Positions 1-12,285 of a stretch of 64,000 bases of DNA are shown here, in pieces. The first letter of the stretch is position 1; each line of letters opens with the position of its first letter. The notes below the pieces were generated by a model. It was not told where the DNA came from. It saw nothing but the letters and a program-made list of their open reading frames with translations, and made no database searches. A program made the position numbers and the translations under genes. Source of the DNA: Guyanagaster necrorhizus (Eukaryota; Basidiomycota; Agaricomycetes; Agaricales; Physalacriaceae); contig NW_025064887.1 in the NCBI RefSeq assembly GCF_019112545.1, positions 695,268 through 759,267 of the forward strand, in the 5' to 3' direction.

Positions 1-1102
1 TGATGACGGAAGTGATCACTTATACGCACTATATGCCTGACGAGTGGAAAGGTCAGCTGCATAGCAAAAGGGTAGGTCGTGGCGACCGTATCTGTTTTGC
101 TGATCTCATCGTTTGTCATTCCAGATCCACCAGGAATTCGGCGAGCTTTACGCTATGAAGGTCATGATATTCGTGCAAGAAGTGCTTTCCGTGGTCTTGA
201 CACCCTTTGTGCTATGGTTTTCACTCCCTTCCTGCGCTCCCGCTATCGTCGACTTTTTCCACGAATTCACCGTTCACGTAGATGGACGAGGGTATGTTTG
301 CAGCTTTGCCGAGTTCAACTTTGAGAGACATGGCAATGTCAAAGTATGTTGACGTGTACTTACAGTGAAATGAACCTGTTGCTAATCATTCCCCACCAAT
401 AGTTTGGTGCACCAGCCCAGAACATCGACAAACGGATGATCTCGAACGAGGGCAAGATGGAGAAGAGCTTCTTGAATTTCAAGGTATATAATTATTGTAG
501 CAGCGACCTGTGGTTTCTCATCTCATGATCTATTCTAGGCTGCCAATCCAGATTGGAACCCCACAGATCCGTCAGGTTCGTTATACCTAAGCCGCATGGC
601 GGACTTCACAGCAGCACATCTTCCCGGGCGTCGGCGACCCGGCACTGGCGTCATGCCTCTTGACCACAGCAACGGTAGTGGCGAGCGCAAAACTGAGGTC
701 GATCGTGCACAGGAATATGATCGCGCCCTCCGACAAAGTCAACTTGCAGCGCGTCGGCGGGGTGGAAGTATGTTGGGCGCGTCCATGCTAGGTCCTCCAG
801 GCCCTTCGGGATCGTCGATATTTGGTGGAATGTCGACAGCCCAGACAGTGGTGCTTGGAGATTCACAGGGTAGTGTGCCAGTTGAGACAGTGCGTAAGGA
901 GGTGTCGAAGATTACGGATAGTGATTTGGCTGAAGACGGAGGTGTTGGTAGTGGACTTGGTGAGTCGTATGTTGATGGTGCGAAACGGACACGAACTTTT
1001 GGAGAAGCGGAGGAAGAGGAGGAAGGATTCGAAGACGGAGGCGTCTTGGGACTGCTGGCTCAGATTTATGACCGGAGAGACGGCCCAACAAGGGTGCTCT
1101 AA
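1..1102 (+). CDS. ATG9: Autophagy protein ATG9, 3' part (partial)
   Basis: C-terminal part of the ATG9 lipid scramblase, the multispanning membrane protein of the small vesicles that seed autophagosomes. Exons read 1-71 (cut by the window edge), 125-343, 403-483 and 539-1102, giving at least 310 residues ending in TAA. The second exon encodes the strongly conserved ATG9 core: IHQEFGELYAMK, then LTPFVLWFSLP, then DFFHEFTVHVDG followed by a GYVCSFA segment. The last exon carries LYLSRMADF and then a low-complexity acidic tail, as usual for fungal ATG9. Introns are 53, 59 and 55 nt with GT...AG ends. The N-terminal cytoplasmic region and first membrane helices lie outside the window. Identification rests on the core motifs and is firm; the exact tail is less conserved. 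Confidence 0.93.
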
Positions 1103-1495
1103 GGTACCTTGCATAGCCATCACATACTGCTGTACATTCGTAACGCATATAACGACGATCGATGTAAGCTACCGCCAATATTGGGGTCGTTCAGACAGTC
1201 ACATATCTTGAGCGAATGTTTCTGTTTCGCTCGGCAAACTCAAAGCACAAATCAACACACTTGGAAGGACATGCATATATCATTGACAAGGACACAATTC
1301 AGTTATGCAAATATTCAAGGCACTAGAAAATGAATGCAAGTCAGTTGAATGTCCGAAGGAAACAGATATAGAGAACGAAAAAGTCAGATAAAGTATAATG
1401 ATTCCGGATAGACGATTTCCTCAGAGGACAAGCCTCGGTAGAGGGAGTCTGTTTTGTCATCAAGTGACATAAAGCGAGGCTTGTACTCACGTACT

Positions 1496-1984
1496 TTAAC
1501 GGTTCTTGAAGTAATCCAGAACGACGTGAAGGCCCTCACTCTCGACACCATAGTCCTTGACAACAACACAGCTGCATCCGACGACCTTGCGGGGGTTACC
1601 CTCACGGTCGATCTTGCACAAGCCGGCCCATGTTCCCAATACCTTGGCGTCACCGACCTTGATGAGGTTAATCTTGTGCTCGGCACAGAGAGCCTCAATA
1701 AGCTTGATGTACTCGGCTTCTGTGCAAGTCTCGACGAGAACACAAAGGTGGGCTTGACGCTTGTCCAGGGCCTTGGCACATTCCCGGAGACCGCGAGCAA
1801 GACCGTCATGGACAAGAGCGTTCTTCAGGACTTGCTACTGAATTTATGAGCAAATTGCAACATGATAAAGATATGGAATACGCACCTGAAGTGCATCTTC
1901 AACAGAAAGCTTGCCCTTGGGCGCCTCGGCGGCAACTTCCTCGACAGGTGCGTCGATTTGAATGTCATCTCCTGCGTCAGACAT
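1496..1984 (-). CDS. RPS12: 40S ribosomal protein S12 (eS12)
   Basis: Small-subunit ribosomal protein eS12. Two exons, 1886-1984 and 1496-1834, joined over a 51-nt intron, give 145 residues. Near-invariant family segments are present: [20 protein letters not shown], then [23 protein letters not shown], and [19 protein letters not shown]. The acidic N-terminus starting at 1984 is typical of the family, and length matches other fungal eS12. The acceptor was placed at a TAG so that exon 2 begins with Gln-Val-Leu-Lys, as in homologues. An open frame on the opposite strand (1454-1849) is a shadow of this gene. It lies tail to tail with ATG9, about 390 nt apart. Confidence 0.96.
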
Positions 1985-3888
1985 CCTGAAAATATCATTC
2001 AGTACGACTTATTCACCGGAATCCACACAAAGCACTAGCTTTTTTGGTTTGCAACAGTTGGTACAAGTAAAGAAAGTTTCTGGATGTCTTCGTCCGCGTT
2101 CGTCGATGTAAGGAAAAATTAAAGTTCGGACAGAGCTTATGTAGATAGAAGTTCTAACTCCGCTTGGCGGCTAGAACGGCAACCTCCGGACTAGGCCTTC
2201 GCCAGCGCGCTTCGGTCATTATTATTATAATTTATTTGAGTATCAGACTAACAGGTTGCTGTATTCTTGTTTTCAAAAGGCACCTAGGAGCTGTTCACCA
2301 CCGGTCTACCATTTTGTGGATCTTTTGCGCTTCTCAAAGCCCTCGATGACGACGAATAATATTCAAGCTAATACCAACGTCGAGTATCTGTTACTGTCGG
2401 ATAGTATGGTGCTTGCCTCATGGGTCGCACTCGCGTCGACATAGCAGAGTCCGTACTAAAAGCAAGATTAGAGAAAGAGGCATCAATCCCTTCGATTTCT
2501 TCGTTTCAGGTTTGTCAACATGAAGACTGATTCGGGCATAACAGGCAGCAATAATGTGGTTGGTCTTGATATTCCTTCTCACTTCTGAGTCAATATAAAT
2601 TCATGGCTGGAACAAAGTTGTATAAGCTGAGATGCAATGCGACCTTATAGCGTGGGTTGTATCTTGTTCAGCGACATGCCCATAACTCTAAAATGACGGA
2701 GGATGATAAGGTGCTTTTGGAGGTGCGAATATCACATCTTATTTTGTGACATTCTTATCAGATTTCTGTCATATACTATGCAATAATCAAATGCAGTTGC
2801 ACAAACTTGAACGACTCGGAGCCAGTGCTGGGGTCCTGCATCTTAATACGGTTTCGAGTTTTATATAAGCCAGGGCACCTCTCCCACACATAAGTCGAAG
2901 ATCTGACAAAGACCATTACGGTCCTTGATATGTATTCTAGAATTACCCCGGTGTGGGCAATGGATCCTGGATTTCAGTGGCTGAAGGGTCCTGACCTCAG
3001 AAGTAGCAAAAAATTAGACAAATGTTGTCTTTTGTTGTCGGTGTGGGGAAGTGTAACTGGGGACGACTGCCTCGTTGTACGTAAGATACCTTGCTGCTTG
3101 CTCCGGCGGGACGGTCGACCAAGTATACAAGACAGCTTCGTCTTTGTGCTAGTGTTGGTGATGTTTATTCTTGATTTTCACGTATTATAAACAAACAACT
3201 TACGAACGCTATGCCAAAAAAATTCCCCTGTATCATGCTGAGATGTTTTGTCATTAGTTGCAGGAACACGACTCCTCCGAGTCTAAGTCCAGTTGTACCC
3301 CAAGGTCCTATATCTGTTGGCTCGTTGCAGACTCGGAGTATAATTATAAGAGAAGAACATCGGGCACTGAATGGGTGCATATAGGTTGACTAATAGTCAC
3401 ATAGAGAATGTTCAGTAAGGTTTGGTATTTTTGGTCCGGTGGATATTTATAAACTGTCCGATTAGGACATGAACGTCAATGCTAAATCTAAAAATAGGCA
3501 GATCTAAAAGTTAATCCTAGAGCTGGCTTAGGTAGGAGAGTATACCTCATATCATGAGATGCAGTACATGGAATGTGTCCTGGTTCCGTCTTGATGCATT
3601 ATGCCGCAGTGGCGTGTGTTTATCGAATCGACCAATCCGAGCCTCGGTAATTAAGGTAACCGGATTTGGATCCACGGACCTAACCCCGGAAAACAAAAAG
3701 AAATCGTCAGGTCCTTTACAGGCACCTTCACCTAAATCGTGACAAACAGTCCACAGTTGTCATACCTCAGGTAAAGACAGACAAAAGATAAAGGATGATA
3801 ACAAATACACAGCCTGGTATATCCGATTAATGCATACGCCGCGTATAATAACATGTCACCGAGGGACGATGACTCAATACATACAATA
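1985..3888. other. Long intergenic stretch, no gene recognised
   Basis: About 1.9 kb between the RPS12 start and the end of the EH-domain gene. The first 150 nt should hold the RPS12 5' leader and promoter. Only short open frames without recognisable motifs occur (longest near 2930-3190 and 3165-3380). Base composition is more AT-rich than in the flanking genes. I see no transposon ends, tRNA or tandem repeats. Confidence 0.5.
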
Positions 3889-4899
3889 TTATCCGTAGCG
3901 AGTCCGAGCCATGCGTCCTTTTGCGGGATTACTCCGTCTACGCAGTTCTTCATCAATCTTCCACATTCCGCTGACAAACTCGTCTTTCGTTAGACCAGGT
4001 TGCGATCTAAGATGGCCCTGAGTACATTCCACCCTGAGCTCTCATGAGTGGGGCGACCACGGAAGGAAATGAAATCACGATGCGCACCATATTTGCGCCA
4101 ACTTGATATCCTCCAAACAGGATTTTCTCCATATACGTTTTACTATATGTGGTGGGAGAGTAAATGGGGAATCGTCTTCTGAGTCAGACTCGGCGGCAGG
4201 CAGGTCATCTACGCCCGTTATGAGATCAACGGATAGTCCACGCCACCCAGCAGCCTGCCGCGACTTGCGTGGTGAGAGGAATGGTAATGTTGGCGGTGGC
4301 TTTGCTTTACGCTGCTGGCGTGCCAGTTTTCGTTGTGAGATATTAAGGTCAAAAACAGAGATATAGCGAGCACGGGCGGTCGGTGGTATGGGAGTGGGAC
4401 GGGTAAGAGAAGGGCCTAAGGAGGTTGATGACGCACGAGACGACGGTCGTGTGGATGTAATGGAAGAGCGTGATGATGATGCAGGAGGCGGCGGCGGAGG
4501 TCGGCGTGTACTTGACGTTGTGCTTGTTGTCAATGTCGATGATGCTGATGGTGGTCTTTTGGGAAGCTTTGGTGGCGTCAATCGTACTGGAGACACATTT
4601 TCATATGACGAGTCGTCTATGGAGTCGCCGTCGGTCGATGTCTGGCCGTCGAGAGAGACAGAATGGAAGGACGAAATGGACGACGCTGAGGTATGTTTTG
4701 GTGGATATGTGTGCATTACTGGGAGCTTGAGGCTCTTGGAGTTGTTGCGGGGAGGTAGAGGGGGGGCGACGTCGACGATGGGCGTGACGTCGACGACCCA
4801 GTCTTTGAGGTCGATGAGCGATGCCGACGGTGGTGACGGTGACGAGGACGTCTTGGACAACGATTCAAAGGCATGTATGCGGGACTGCACTGAGGTCAT
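3889..4899 (-). CDS. EH-domain protein of the IRS4/TAX4 type
   Basis: Two exons, 4088-4899 and 3889-4033, with a 54-nt intron, encode 318 residues. The N-terminal two thirds is Ser/Thr/Pro-rich with poly-proline runs and a basic patch, likely disordered. The C-terminus is an EH (EF-hand-like) module: LPPHIVKRIWRKSCLEDIKL, AQIW, then after the intron VECTQG and TKDEFVSGMWKIDEELRRR. This layout, a long disordered region plus a single C-terminal EH domain, matches yeast Irs4 and Tax4, which bind the Inp51 phosphoinositide phosphatase and affect PI(4,5)P2 and autophagy. The intron joins in frame only with the acceptor at 4034-4035, which restores a normal EH helix. The start codons of this gene and its divergent neighbour are only 47 nt apart. 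The family call is good; orthology to IRS4 itself is inferred. Confidence 0.85.
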
Positions 4900-4946
4900 G
4901 GTTGCTGTCCAAGTTTGGTCACGCCGTCATTAATTCTTCCACCGCC
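4900..4946. promoter_or_regulatory. Very short divergent intergenic region
   Basis: Only 47 nt separate the start codons of the EH-domain gene (minus) and the ECM15-like gene (plus). Both promoters and leaders must therefore overlap each other or the opposite coding sequence, unless the true starts lie elsewhere. No clear TATA element is visible. Confidence 0.5.
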
Positions 4947-5490
4947 ATGTCGTCGGACTTGTATGCTGTCGCTGATTTCTGCCTCATCCCTATGGTTGCC
5001 CCGGAGCCTTCAGTAAGCTATTTTTAAGCATATTCCTTCTGTTCTACTGTCACTAATGCATCGCAGGTCGCTATATTCATCGCCGAATGCCAGAGGGTCC
5101 TGGAAAAGTCGGGACTCACCTTCAAGGTGCACCTTCCTTTTGCTTTTGCAGCTGACGTTCACTGAGATGATCCATTTTAGATGCAGTAAGTCATTGCTAC
5201 GCCCTGTTTACTGTTTGTGACGTCTTCCAGTGGGTACGGAACAAACTTAGGTACGGTATCAATCCTATCAAGATCTCCGCGGTATATAACCCAATAATTT
5301 ATCAGAAGGACCCTGGTCCGACGTTTGCAAGGCCATTCATGACTGCCACGCCGCAGTGCATGCCCAGGGAATCCCTCGTATCGCAACCGACATTCGTATC
5401 GGTACCAGAACCGACCAGGAGGTTGTACCTGGTACAGGAAACACACATAAAGTCGAAAGAGTAGAACAGATATTGGCAGCAAAAGATTGA
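4947..5490 (+). CDS. ECM15: ECM15/UPF0045 (MTH1187-YqgV) family small protein
   Basis: Small ferredoxin-fold protein of the MTH1187/YkoF-like family; family members bind thiamine or related ligands, while yeast Ecm15 has no firmly assigned role. Five exons (4947-5012, 5067-5126, 5181-5185, 5231-5250, 5306-5490) give 111 residues. Family signatures are LYAVADFCLIPM at the N-terminus, IAECQRVLEKSGLTFKMHGY in the middle, and AIHDCHAAVHAQGIPRIATD, DIRIGTRTD at the C-terminus. The start at 4947 fits the usual MSS...VADFCLIP N-terminus. Exon 3 is only 5 nt, and together with the next 20-nt exon it supplies the conserved MHGYGTNLEG segment. The alternative of skipping it breaks the frame, so the micro-exon is required. 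Confidence 0.9.
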
Positions 5491-6570
5491 ACTACGTGAA
5501 TACTAAAGCTGAAGCCTGAAGCTTGAAGATTGGAAAAGGTATGTATTATGGTGTATTATGTGCGTTCGAGTTTTTTAAGCCGCAAGTTGAACACTTTACT
5601 GATGGATCTGATAGAATGTTACGTATGTAAACCAGTATATCTCATACCTTTTTTTCCAGAACACAGGCTGTCTTGAGGTATTTTGGAAGCAAGGACAAAT
5701 CCAACCTTCTGAGTCTTGATTCCACACTGACAGTTTACTGACTGAGGATGCTTCTGCCCCAAACTCGACGAAGAATTCACTGAACATCAAGAACCACCTA
5801 ACGGTTGTTGGCATGTTTCTCATATATTAGCCTAGATGCATTGTGTATAACCCATTGGCCAAAGAGTATTGTTGCAGGAGTAAATGGTGTTATCAGAGTG
5901 ATTGCAGATGAAGCAACTCTGACAACTGGGACGCCAATGCCAGTAGCGCGTTGAATGGAGACCAGTTCAAAGAGAAGAAAAGGCCAACTGTGTCCCGAGA
6001 GTTTTCGACCATATCCTCGTTGAAATCTGTGACTTATCATTGTAAGTCCTGAAGACTGTGGTATTGTAGTCCTCCAGATCCTTGACTTCATAATCGAACG
6101 CGTCGTTGCCGTGTTTCTAACCTTGAAGTCGAATAAGTGTCTCGACGTGCGCGTATTGTTTGTCTGAGTCCGAGACGCCTGATTCTTGCCCTCCGAATCT
6201 GACGCATTGTCCCCTCGCTGGCATGTTCGTTCGTTTCTTCTCTATCTCTCTGAATATTATTGAGCATTTCGATTGCGTTGGTCAGAGAACAGCCCCCGCA
6301 ATCTCTTCCAAGGTCGTCATGGCACAGAGCAACAACGCCAGCAAGGAACAAGAGAGGCGGTGTACCTGAAATAAGAAAACCTTTATAGGAATTTGATTGG
6401 CTATTCTACAGGATACTATGATATTGTATGAGTAAGTCCAGAAAGTAACAAGCGTCCAGAGCCATGATCCACTGGGTATCATATCTACTTCGAGTAAGTC
6501 TGTACTAACTATTAACTAACTCGAGTCCAATTGAAAACGAGAAACCAGGTATATTTAGGATGCGAATAGA
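5491..6570 (-). other. Unassigned stretch with weak minus-strand coding potential
   Basis: About 1.1 kb between the ECM15-like gene and the stop of the methyltransferase gene. On the minus strand there are open segments (6351-6088, 6091-5798, 5823-5596) with some hydrophobic runs. A splice-acceptor-like TTTCAG lies just before 6351. I could not join them into a credible protein and recognise no domain. It could be a fast-evolving gene, a relic, or non-coding. Confidence 0.3.
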
Positions 6571-9500
6571 TCAAACCGACGGACTTCCCTCTCTATCTTT
6601 CTGCTTCCAAGTTTTGAGGAGCGCAGCCCCAAGTGACTTGCCTAGCGCCAGTGCCAAAGGCACGGGCACCGCGTTTCCGATTTGGCGATATTGCTGGGAA
6701 GCAAGAATGTCAGAAGATAGAGACTGCCCGCACACATAAGCAACATACATCATCAATCATGCTTTGCGAATCTGTTTTGTTGATTGAACAAAATGTGTAG
6801 TCATCGGGGAATCCTTGGGCTCTTGCAGCCTCTCGCACACTGATAATTCTTCTTTGCTGCGTTTTCCATTAGTACATCCTGAATTGTAATATGTAAGATA
6901 CGTACATGAGGATGTAGCAATACGCTATGTTTGCTGTTAGGTGATACTAGGGTCATTGCAGTGCGGAAGTATCCGTTTCCATCGAGTCTACCGTAATATA
7001 CTGCCAGAAAATGTCAACGACGGGTCATTGTCAATATCACTGATCCGAACCTGATTTTGCATTTATCATATGCTTCGAACACAGACGAGGATCTAGATCT
7101 AGAAGCAAGGATAAAGTCACTTCGCATCTGGTTCAACAAACAGATATCCACCTTTCTGGTTTGCATTCGGTTTCAGTGGAACAGATGTGGATCTATAAGA
7201 AATGATTAGCTAGCTTACACGAGCAAAAAAAGGGGATAACTTACGCCTCCACGACGGGCTCAGTGAAGGTCTTGGTGTGATGGTCGTTGACTGTCGACAT
7301 GTTGGCTTGGCGCATCCACCGTTGATATGCGTTTTTTGGCAAGAATATATATTCAGCCTTATCAATGCCTGGTCTTCTGTGAGCAACACCCGTGGCGGCC
7401 AAATACTGCTTGATCCCGTCATCAATCCTACGCTGAGCCTCTTTCCTTGTGTGACTGCTCGAAGGGATAATCTTGTGCGGGTTGACCCTATACAGATCGC
7501 GTCAGATAAAACGAGATATCGAAAAGTTCATACTTACCAGTCCCAGGGAGGCTATATGTTTGAAGGATTAACCAGGAAATGTGAGCATCAGGCAATTAAG
7601 AATAACACTGACAAGGTCCCCGATAGCATCATCGATGGTCACTGGTTTCAGAGGCGCGCATTGATGGTCGTCTCCAGGATCTCGAGACCTTGTTGCACGA
7701 GACAATACTTCACCTTCGAAACTAGGTAATTTCCATCTCGATGCCAGCCGTTGGAAAGCATGGGTCGGAATAGGAAATTCAGGTAAGGGCCACCCTCGTC
7801 GGGCTCCCCAGATGAGAATCCGGTTGCGTTGTTGAGGAGCACCGTATGCGCCGGCTTGAAGAACCTTCAAGCGAACCTGATACCTGCGATGACCGTAAAT
7901 GCAACCTACCAGCCGAAGAAAAGGAGATGCTTACCCCAACGATGTCAGAATCCTCAGGATGAGCTTGATTACCCCCATTTCCATCCCGCCGACGAGAGAG
8001 CGACCGTGTGAGGCAGATTTGGCTCCCAAACGAGCGGTCAACATGCCCACGACATTTTCCAAAAGAAAATATCTAGGTTCGTACCATTCGGTATAGGCCA
8101 GCATAACCATCGGCAACGTTGATCTGATATCGTCCGGTTTCTGGAGGGTTGAGGCCGCGTTTGAGTGTAACTGCGTAGACAAATGAACTTGACTTACTGG
8201 GTTGTGGTTCGCTTTACTAAAGGACTGGCATGGCGGTCCTGTAGAATACTGAATCAACATGCCTTCTTGTCATCCAAGTGCAAGTTAGAACCTCCGTAGA
8301 TAAGATCAACGTCGCCTTTCTTCGGCATGTTCTCCAAGTACGTTCCATCGTGAGATTTCAGTTTACGAGGATACTTGCCACCTTCGGTTTGCACAGCATG
8401 ATCCAAAAGGATGCTGGCATCCTGGTCGTAAACAATAGTATCAGGATGATTACGCCTAGGTAGAAATACCGATGAGAGAACTCGGAGAAGACGACAGTGA
8501 AATCACACCTGTATGTCTGGGCAGCTGATGGGGAAAACTCGACAGCCCACTTCGTTTCAACGAAATCGGAAAACATCATACCCGTACCTAGACCACCAGC
8601 GCCTGCGAAAGTATCATGAATGCATGACTCCGGTTAATAAATCTCGTTAGACCTACCACTGAAGAGTTCCAAACCACGTAATGGAGAGTTCCGATCCCGT
8701 AGTCGTCGCCCGTCACGGAGCTCTTCCTCGTGGCCGTCAAAACAGCCATATTTGCATCTCTTCCACGATTTCATCGAAAGGGGTATAAACCCTCCCTCAG
8801 GATCTTCGACTTGGCTCAAGTAAAAGTGGTCACCGTGTTTGATCCACGATCTGATGGCCGCCTGATCAACCAGGTGCTTGACAAAACAAAGACCTTGCAA
8901 TCGTTTAATGGCTACAGATTCTGTCCTCTGGCTCATGAACAGCCGACGCTAAATAGAAAATCATTGTCAATATACTTGCATAGTGAAAGGGATATAGATT
9001 AGTCGCACCTCCTCTTGATCACATCCTTGCCTAGACTCGTGGTCGTCGTAGCGATCAAGATATACCACCTGTACTTCTTCCTTACCGACATTGATAGAAC
9101 GTACTTGTACAATATCCAAGAGTAGGACGTCGGGGTCGGAATTGCGGACATAGACACAGTCGTGAACGTGGTAGTCTATCCCATAATGGGTGACACCCCC
9201 TTTGGTGGAGCTAGCCGTTCCAAGAGCCTCTTCTCGGGCCTTAAGCGCGCATGGATAGCATTTGAGCTGTGGTGGCTGATATGAAGTTGCCTCAAGAACT
9301 TCCTCTACAGACGGAAGATCCGTGAATTCATGCTCTTTGTCGTCCCAGACAAGACTGGAATCATAGAACGCCGTCAATGAGGTATATTTAGAACTCAGAG
9401 AAGATCCGTACCTGCAAAAATAATCCGTGGACTCGGGATCGCCGTCGTCGAGGTATTCATTGTCACGCTCTCCTAGCATTTTGACATCCACTTTTCGGAT

Positions 9501-11832
9501 GATGGACGCAATAGGACTGGCATCGCAGGTTTTCATCTGAAAAAGGGCCTTCGAATGAGCCACTTCCTTCATCAACGTTCTGCTGCCGTGCTCAAACCAA
9601 TGCCCGTGGAACTTCTTGATATTATCCTCCACATCATAGAAGAAATAGCAAATACGACAGAACCTATCTAGCATACATGTCAATCTCAAAATGGAGGGGG
9701 CAAAGTACTAACCAGTATCGGTTTCCAAAGATATTCTTTGATAATGGACGGAGAGGTTTATCGTCCTCAGTCCCTTTCTCACTTGAGATAGATGATTCGT
9801 CATCATCACTGCTCATACTTTGCTCATAATCAGTACTGGACTTTGTGTTAGAGGATGAGTCGTTTGAGGGCATGACCATCACAACGTCTCCTGCCTATTA
9901 AGAACACATCAGACATGAAGGGGGGACAAGAAATAGTAACAAACCTGATAATCCATACCATCAAGGTTTACAGTAGCATAATGATATTTAGCAATTCTCT
10001 CTCCCCATATAATACTTTCAGGGTTATCGTAGTGAGATTTAACATTCTCTTCGACTTCCTTGAGTGGCATATCATCCTTCTCCAGCATCCCCGCAACCTC
10101 CAATCTGTTTCGGTAAAGCTTTTCGGCAATAGAGCCCACGATGGGGGTGACGACCGTTATTGCTCTTCGTAGAAGAACTGCTTTCTCCTTGTTTGAAGGC
10201 ATTTTGTGCTTTGGGAGATGTTGTACGTGTGTTTTCTTCTTCACATTAGGCCTCGGGGATGCTCGGGATGCTGTCGATGAGGGTGTTGTGGCTCTATCAC
10301 TGTGAGATTCAGATATTGTATCAGAAGGTGTGTCGGAGGATGTGTATGATGAGTCTCCGTCATCAAAAAGCTCCAGATTCATGCCCACAGCATCAAAGAA
10401 ATGCCTGATGAGGGGCACTCTTTTGAGGCGTTCGTCAACATTTGTACATATATCGGGGAGCTTAGCGAGTAAATATGCGATCTGAAAGATTGATGAGAAG
10501 TTGAAGTCACGATGAGGCTGTAATCACAAACCGTGTCATCAGAGACGACATCACCAACATCTATGCCACGGCCAATAATAGCATGAGAGGAAATATAGTT
10601 CGTGCTTTCATGTATGTCCTCCAATGAAGTCACGAAGTCATCGTAACTGGCAGTTCTATCTTGAAGTGCACGAGAAACAACTAGATGAGCGATGCGATGT
10701 TTGAGGAAAAAGGGGTGGAAAAAAGGCGCATAAGTGTCGGAAGGTACATGCAGGATATACCATGCTATGTCCGTACAAATGTATATATTTCTGAAAGGTT
10801 GTCAGAAAATAAGGACATAGCGAAGATCAGTATATTCACCCATCGAGTTGTCGCATCTCATCGGAATAGAAATGGATGTTGAAGTCTACAATACATCCTA
10901 ATCTCAAACGCATACTCGACTCTCCCTCATCTGGGTCGGAAGGAACTTGGACAAATTCGTCTTCAAGACCCTCAACTTCTTTGGCTCTGACAATCCCGCT
11001 GGCATGGAATGTTCGCCTTGCTTTGTTCTTGCCTTTTCTCCCACCCTTTGGAACATTAAGCGTATTAAGTTCTTCAATATAGACAATGTTCTGCTGATCG
11101 TCATATATAACAAAGTCGTCCAGGATTCGGACCGGTATGTCGTTGCCGCTTTCGTCAGTATCGGAATCAGGCTCTGTTTCGCCGGGAATCGCAATCTCAT
11201 CTGCTTCATCGAGTTCTTCCTGGAATTGATAGGTTGTAGCGCTTGTTGCGACAAGATTTTCTTTCATCTGATAAAGACCCCACTGTGCATTGCCATCTAT
11301 TCATATGGAATGATCAGAATGGACGAATGCGAAAAATGTCATGGCGCACGCAAAGAAGGCTCTTTGGATGCATAAAGAGTCGTGCCCGACATAGCTACTG
11401 CAGTTGATAGGCCTGCCTCATTGTTGTCGAAGAAATCGGAAACCGTAGGAGAAAGGCGGAGCCCTCGCCCATGTATGGGAGACTATAAGGGTATTCAGTG
11501 ACAATCCAAAGGCCTACACTCACAGGCTCACCGGCCCAAGAACTTTAGACATCTAGAAACGCGTCAAGTCACATTAATGTCTCAGAATGGGGAATACGCA
11601 CTTGAGCTAGCTCCTCATCATTGAAAGCCGGCGACTCTAGGCGACTCTTCTTTTTTGGAGAAGGATTTGGTGTTTGTAAAATCGTCCTTGTTGGTGAGCT
11701 CGGAGGACTGGGGCTGGTTTCGGGAGACCTCTTCCCCAACCATCGAGCCCGACGTGGGCTGGCCAAATCTGATGCTGTGGGTTGGGTCCGTAAGGGTAGT
11801 TCCACATAAGGAACGAGTCGACGAACGTCCAT
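6571..11832 (-). CDS. DNMT1: DNMT1-type DNA (cytosine-5) methyltransferase
   Basis: A complete methyltransferase of 1385 residues in 22 exons: 11602-11832, 11532-11552, 11350-11482, 10840-11296, 10532-10790, 9945-10481, 9713-9894, 9412-9663, 9009-9354, 8657-8948, 8509-8602, 8292-8455, 8198-8238, 7935-8140, 7613-7883, 7538-7551, 7245-7487, 7152-7192, 7051-7098, 6906-7000, 6749-6856, 6571-6693. Order: disordered N-terminus, replication-foci domain (about 100-370, with TDIAWYIL), two BAH-like regions (about 540-700 and 740-870), catalytic domain. All C5-methylase motifs are intact: I, FSGAGGLGTGM; IV, GGPPCQSFSKANH with the catalytic Cys; VI, FLLENVVG; VIII, GAPQQRNR; IX, IISVREAARAQGF; X, QYRQIGNAVPVPLA. 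It should maintain or install 5-methylcytosine in the nucleus. All phases join without a stop, so it looks functional. Exon 16 is 14 nt. An alternative start is an ATG-less extension upstream of 11832; the ATG used is the first in frame. Confidence 0.95.
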
Positions 11833-12285
11833 GGTCGACGACAGCAGAACAAGCCTGGAACGAACTTCACCGTGGAAGAACAAAAGGGAAAATTCAAACC
11901 GCGACGCCGGACGAATGCATGTCTACCACGAGCCACCACCATCATCACCGTTCCGTCCTTGCACTTTATGTCTCAATGGTTTCGCATAAACTTTTCATTA
12001 AGTGTACCCGAAAATAGAAGGGAATCGTCCTCGTTGCTCCGTCGATGTACGTTGCTGTCATTTCTCACGGTAGCATTCAAGTATACAGTACCACAATCAT
12101 GTCAGAGGATGATGTGTAATGTTAAAAGCGGGCAAGTATGCTGACTAGATGTAACCAAGCGGTTGACCGCAAAATGTGTCGGAAATCGGCTACAAAGGAG
12201 GTGCGTGACATTTACTCGTTTGCTCAGATCAACTGGTTTTGATATTTTTACGCCATTTGTCTATACTTATGAAGAGGATCCTGTT
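11833..12285. other. Intergenic, no gene recognised
   Basis: About 450 nt between the methyltransferase start and the end of the decayed P450. It should contain the methyltransferase promoter and leader. Several short frames overlap on both strands near 11870-12140 but show no known motif. Confidence 0.5.

Noticed and set aside
1454..1849. 131-codon plus-strand open frame
   Set aside because: It is the antisense of RPS12, whose reading frame and conserved protein are unambiguous; codon bias of the sense gene leaves the complement open.
4388..4933. 181-codon plus-strand open frame rich in Asp and Gly
   Set aside because: Mirror of the Ser/Pro-rich part of the EH-domain gene; composition is what the complement of TCN/CCN codons gives.
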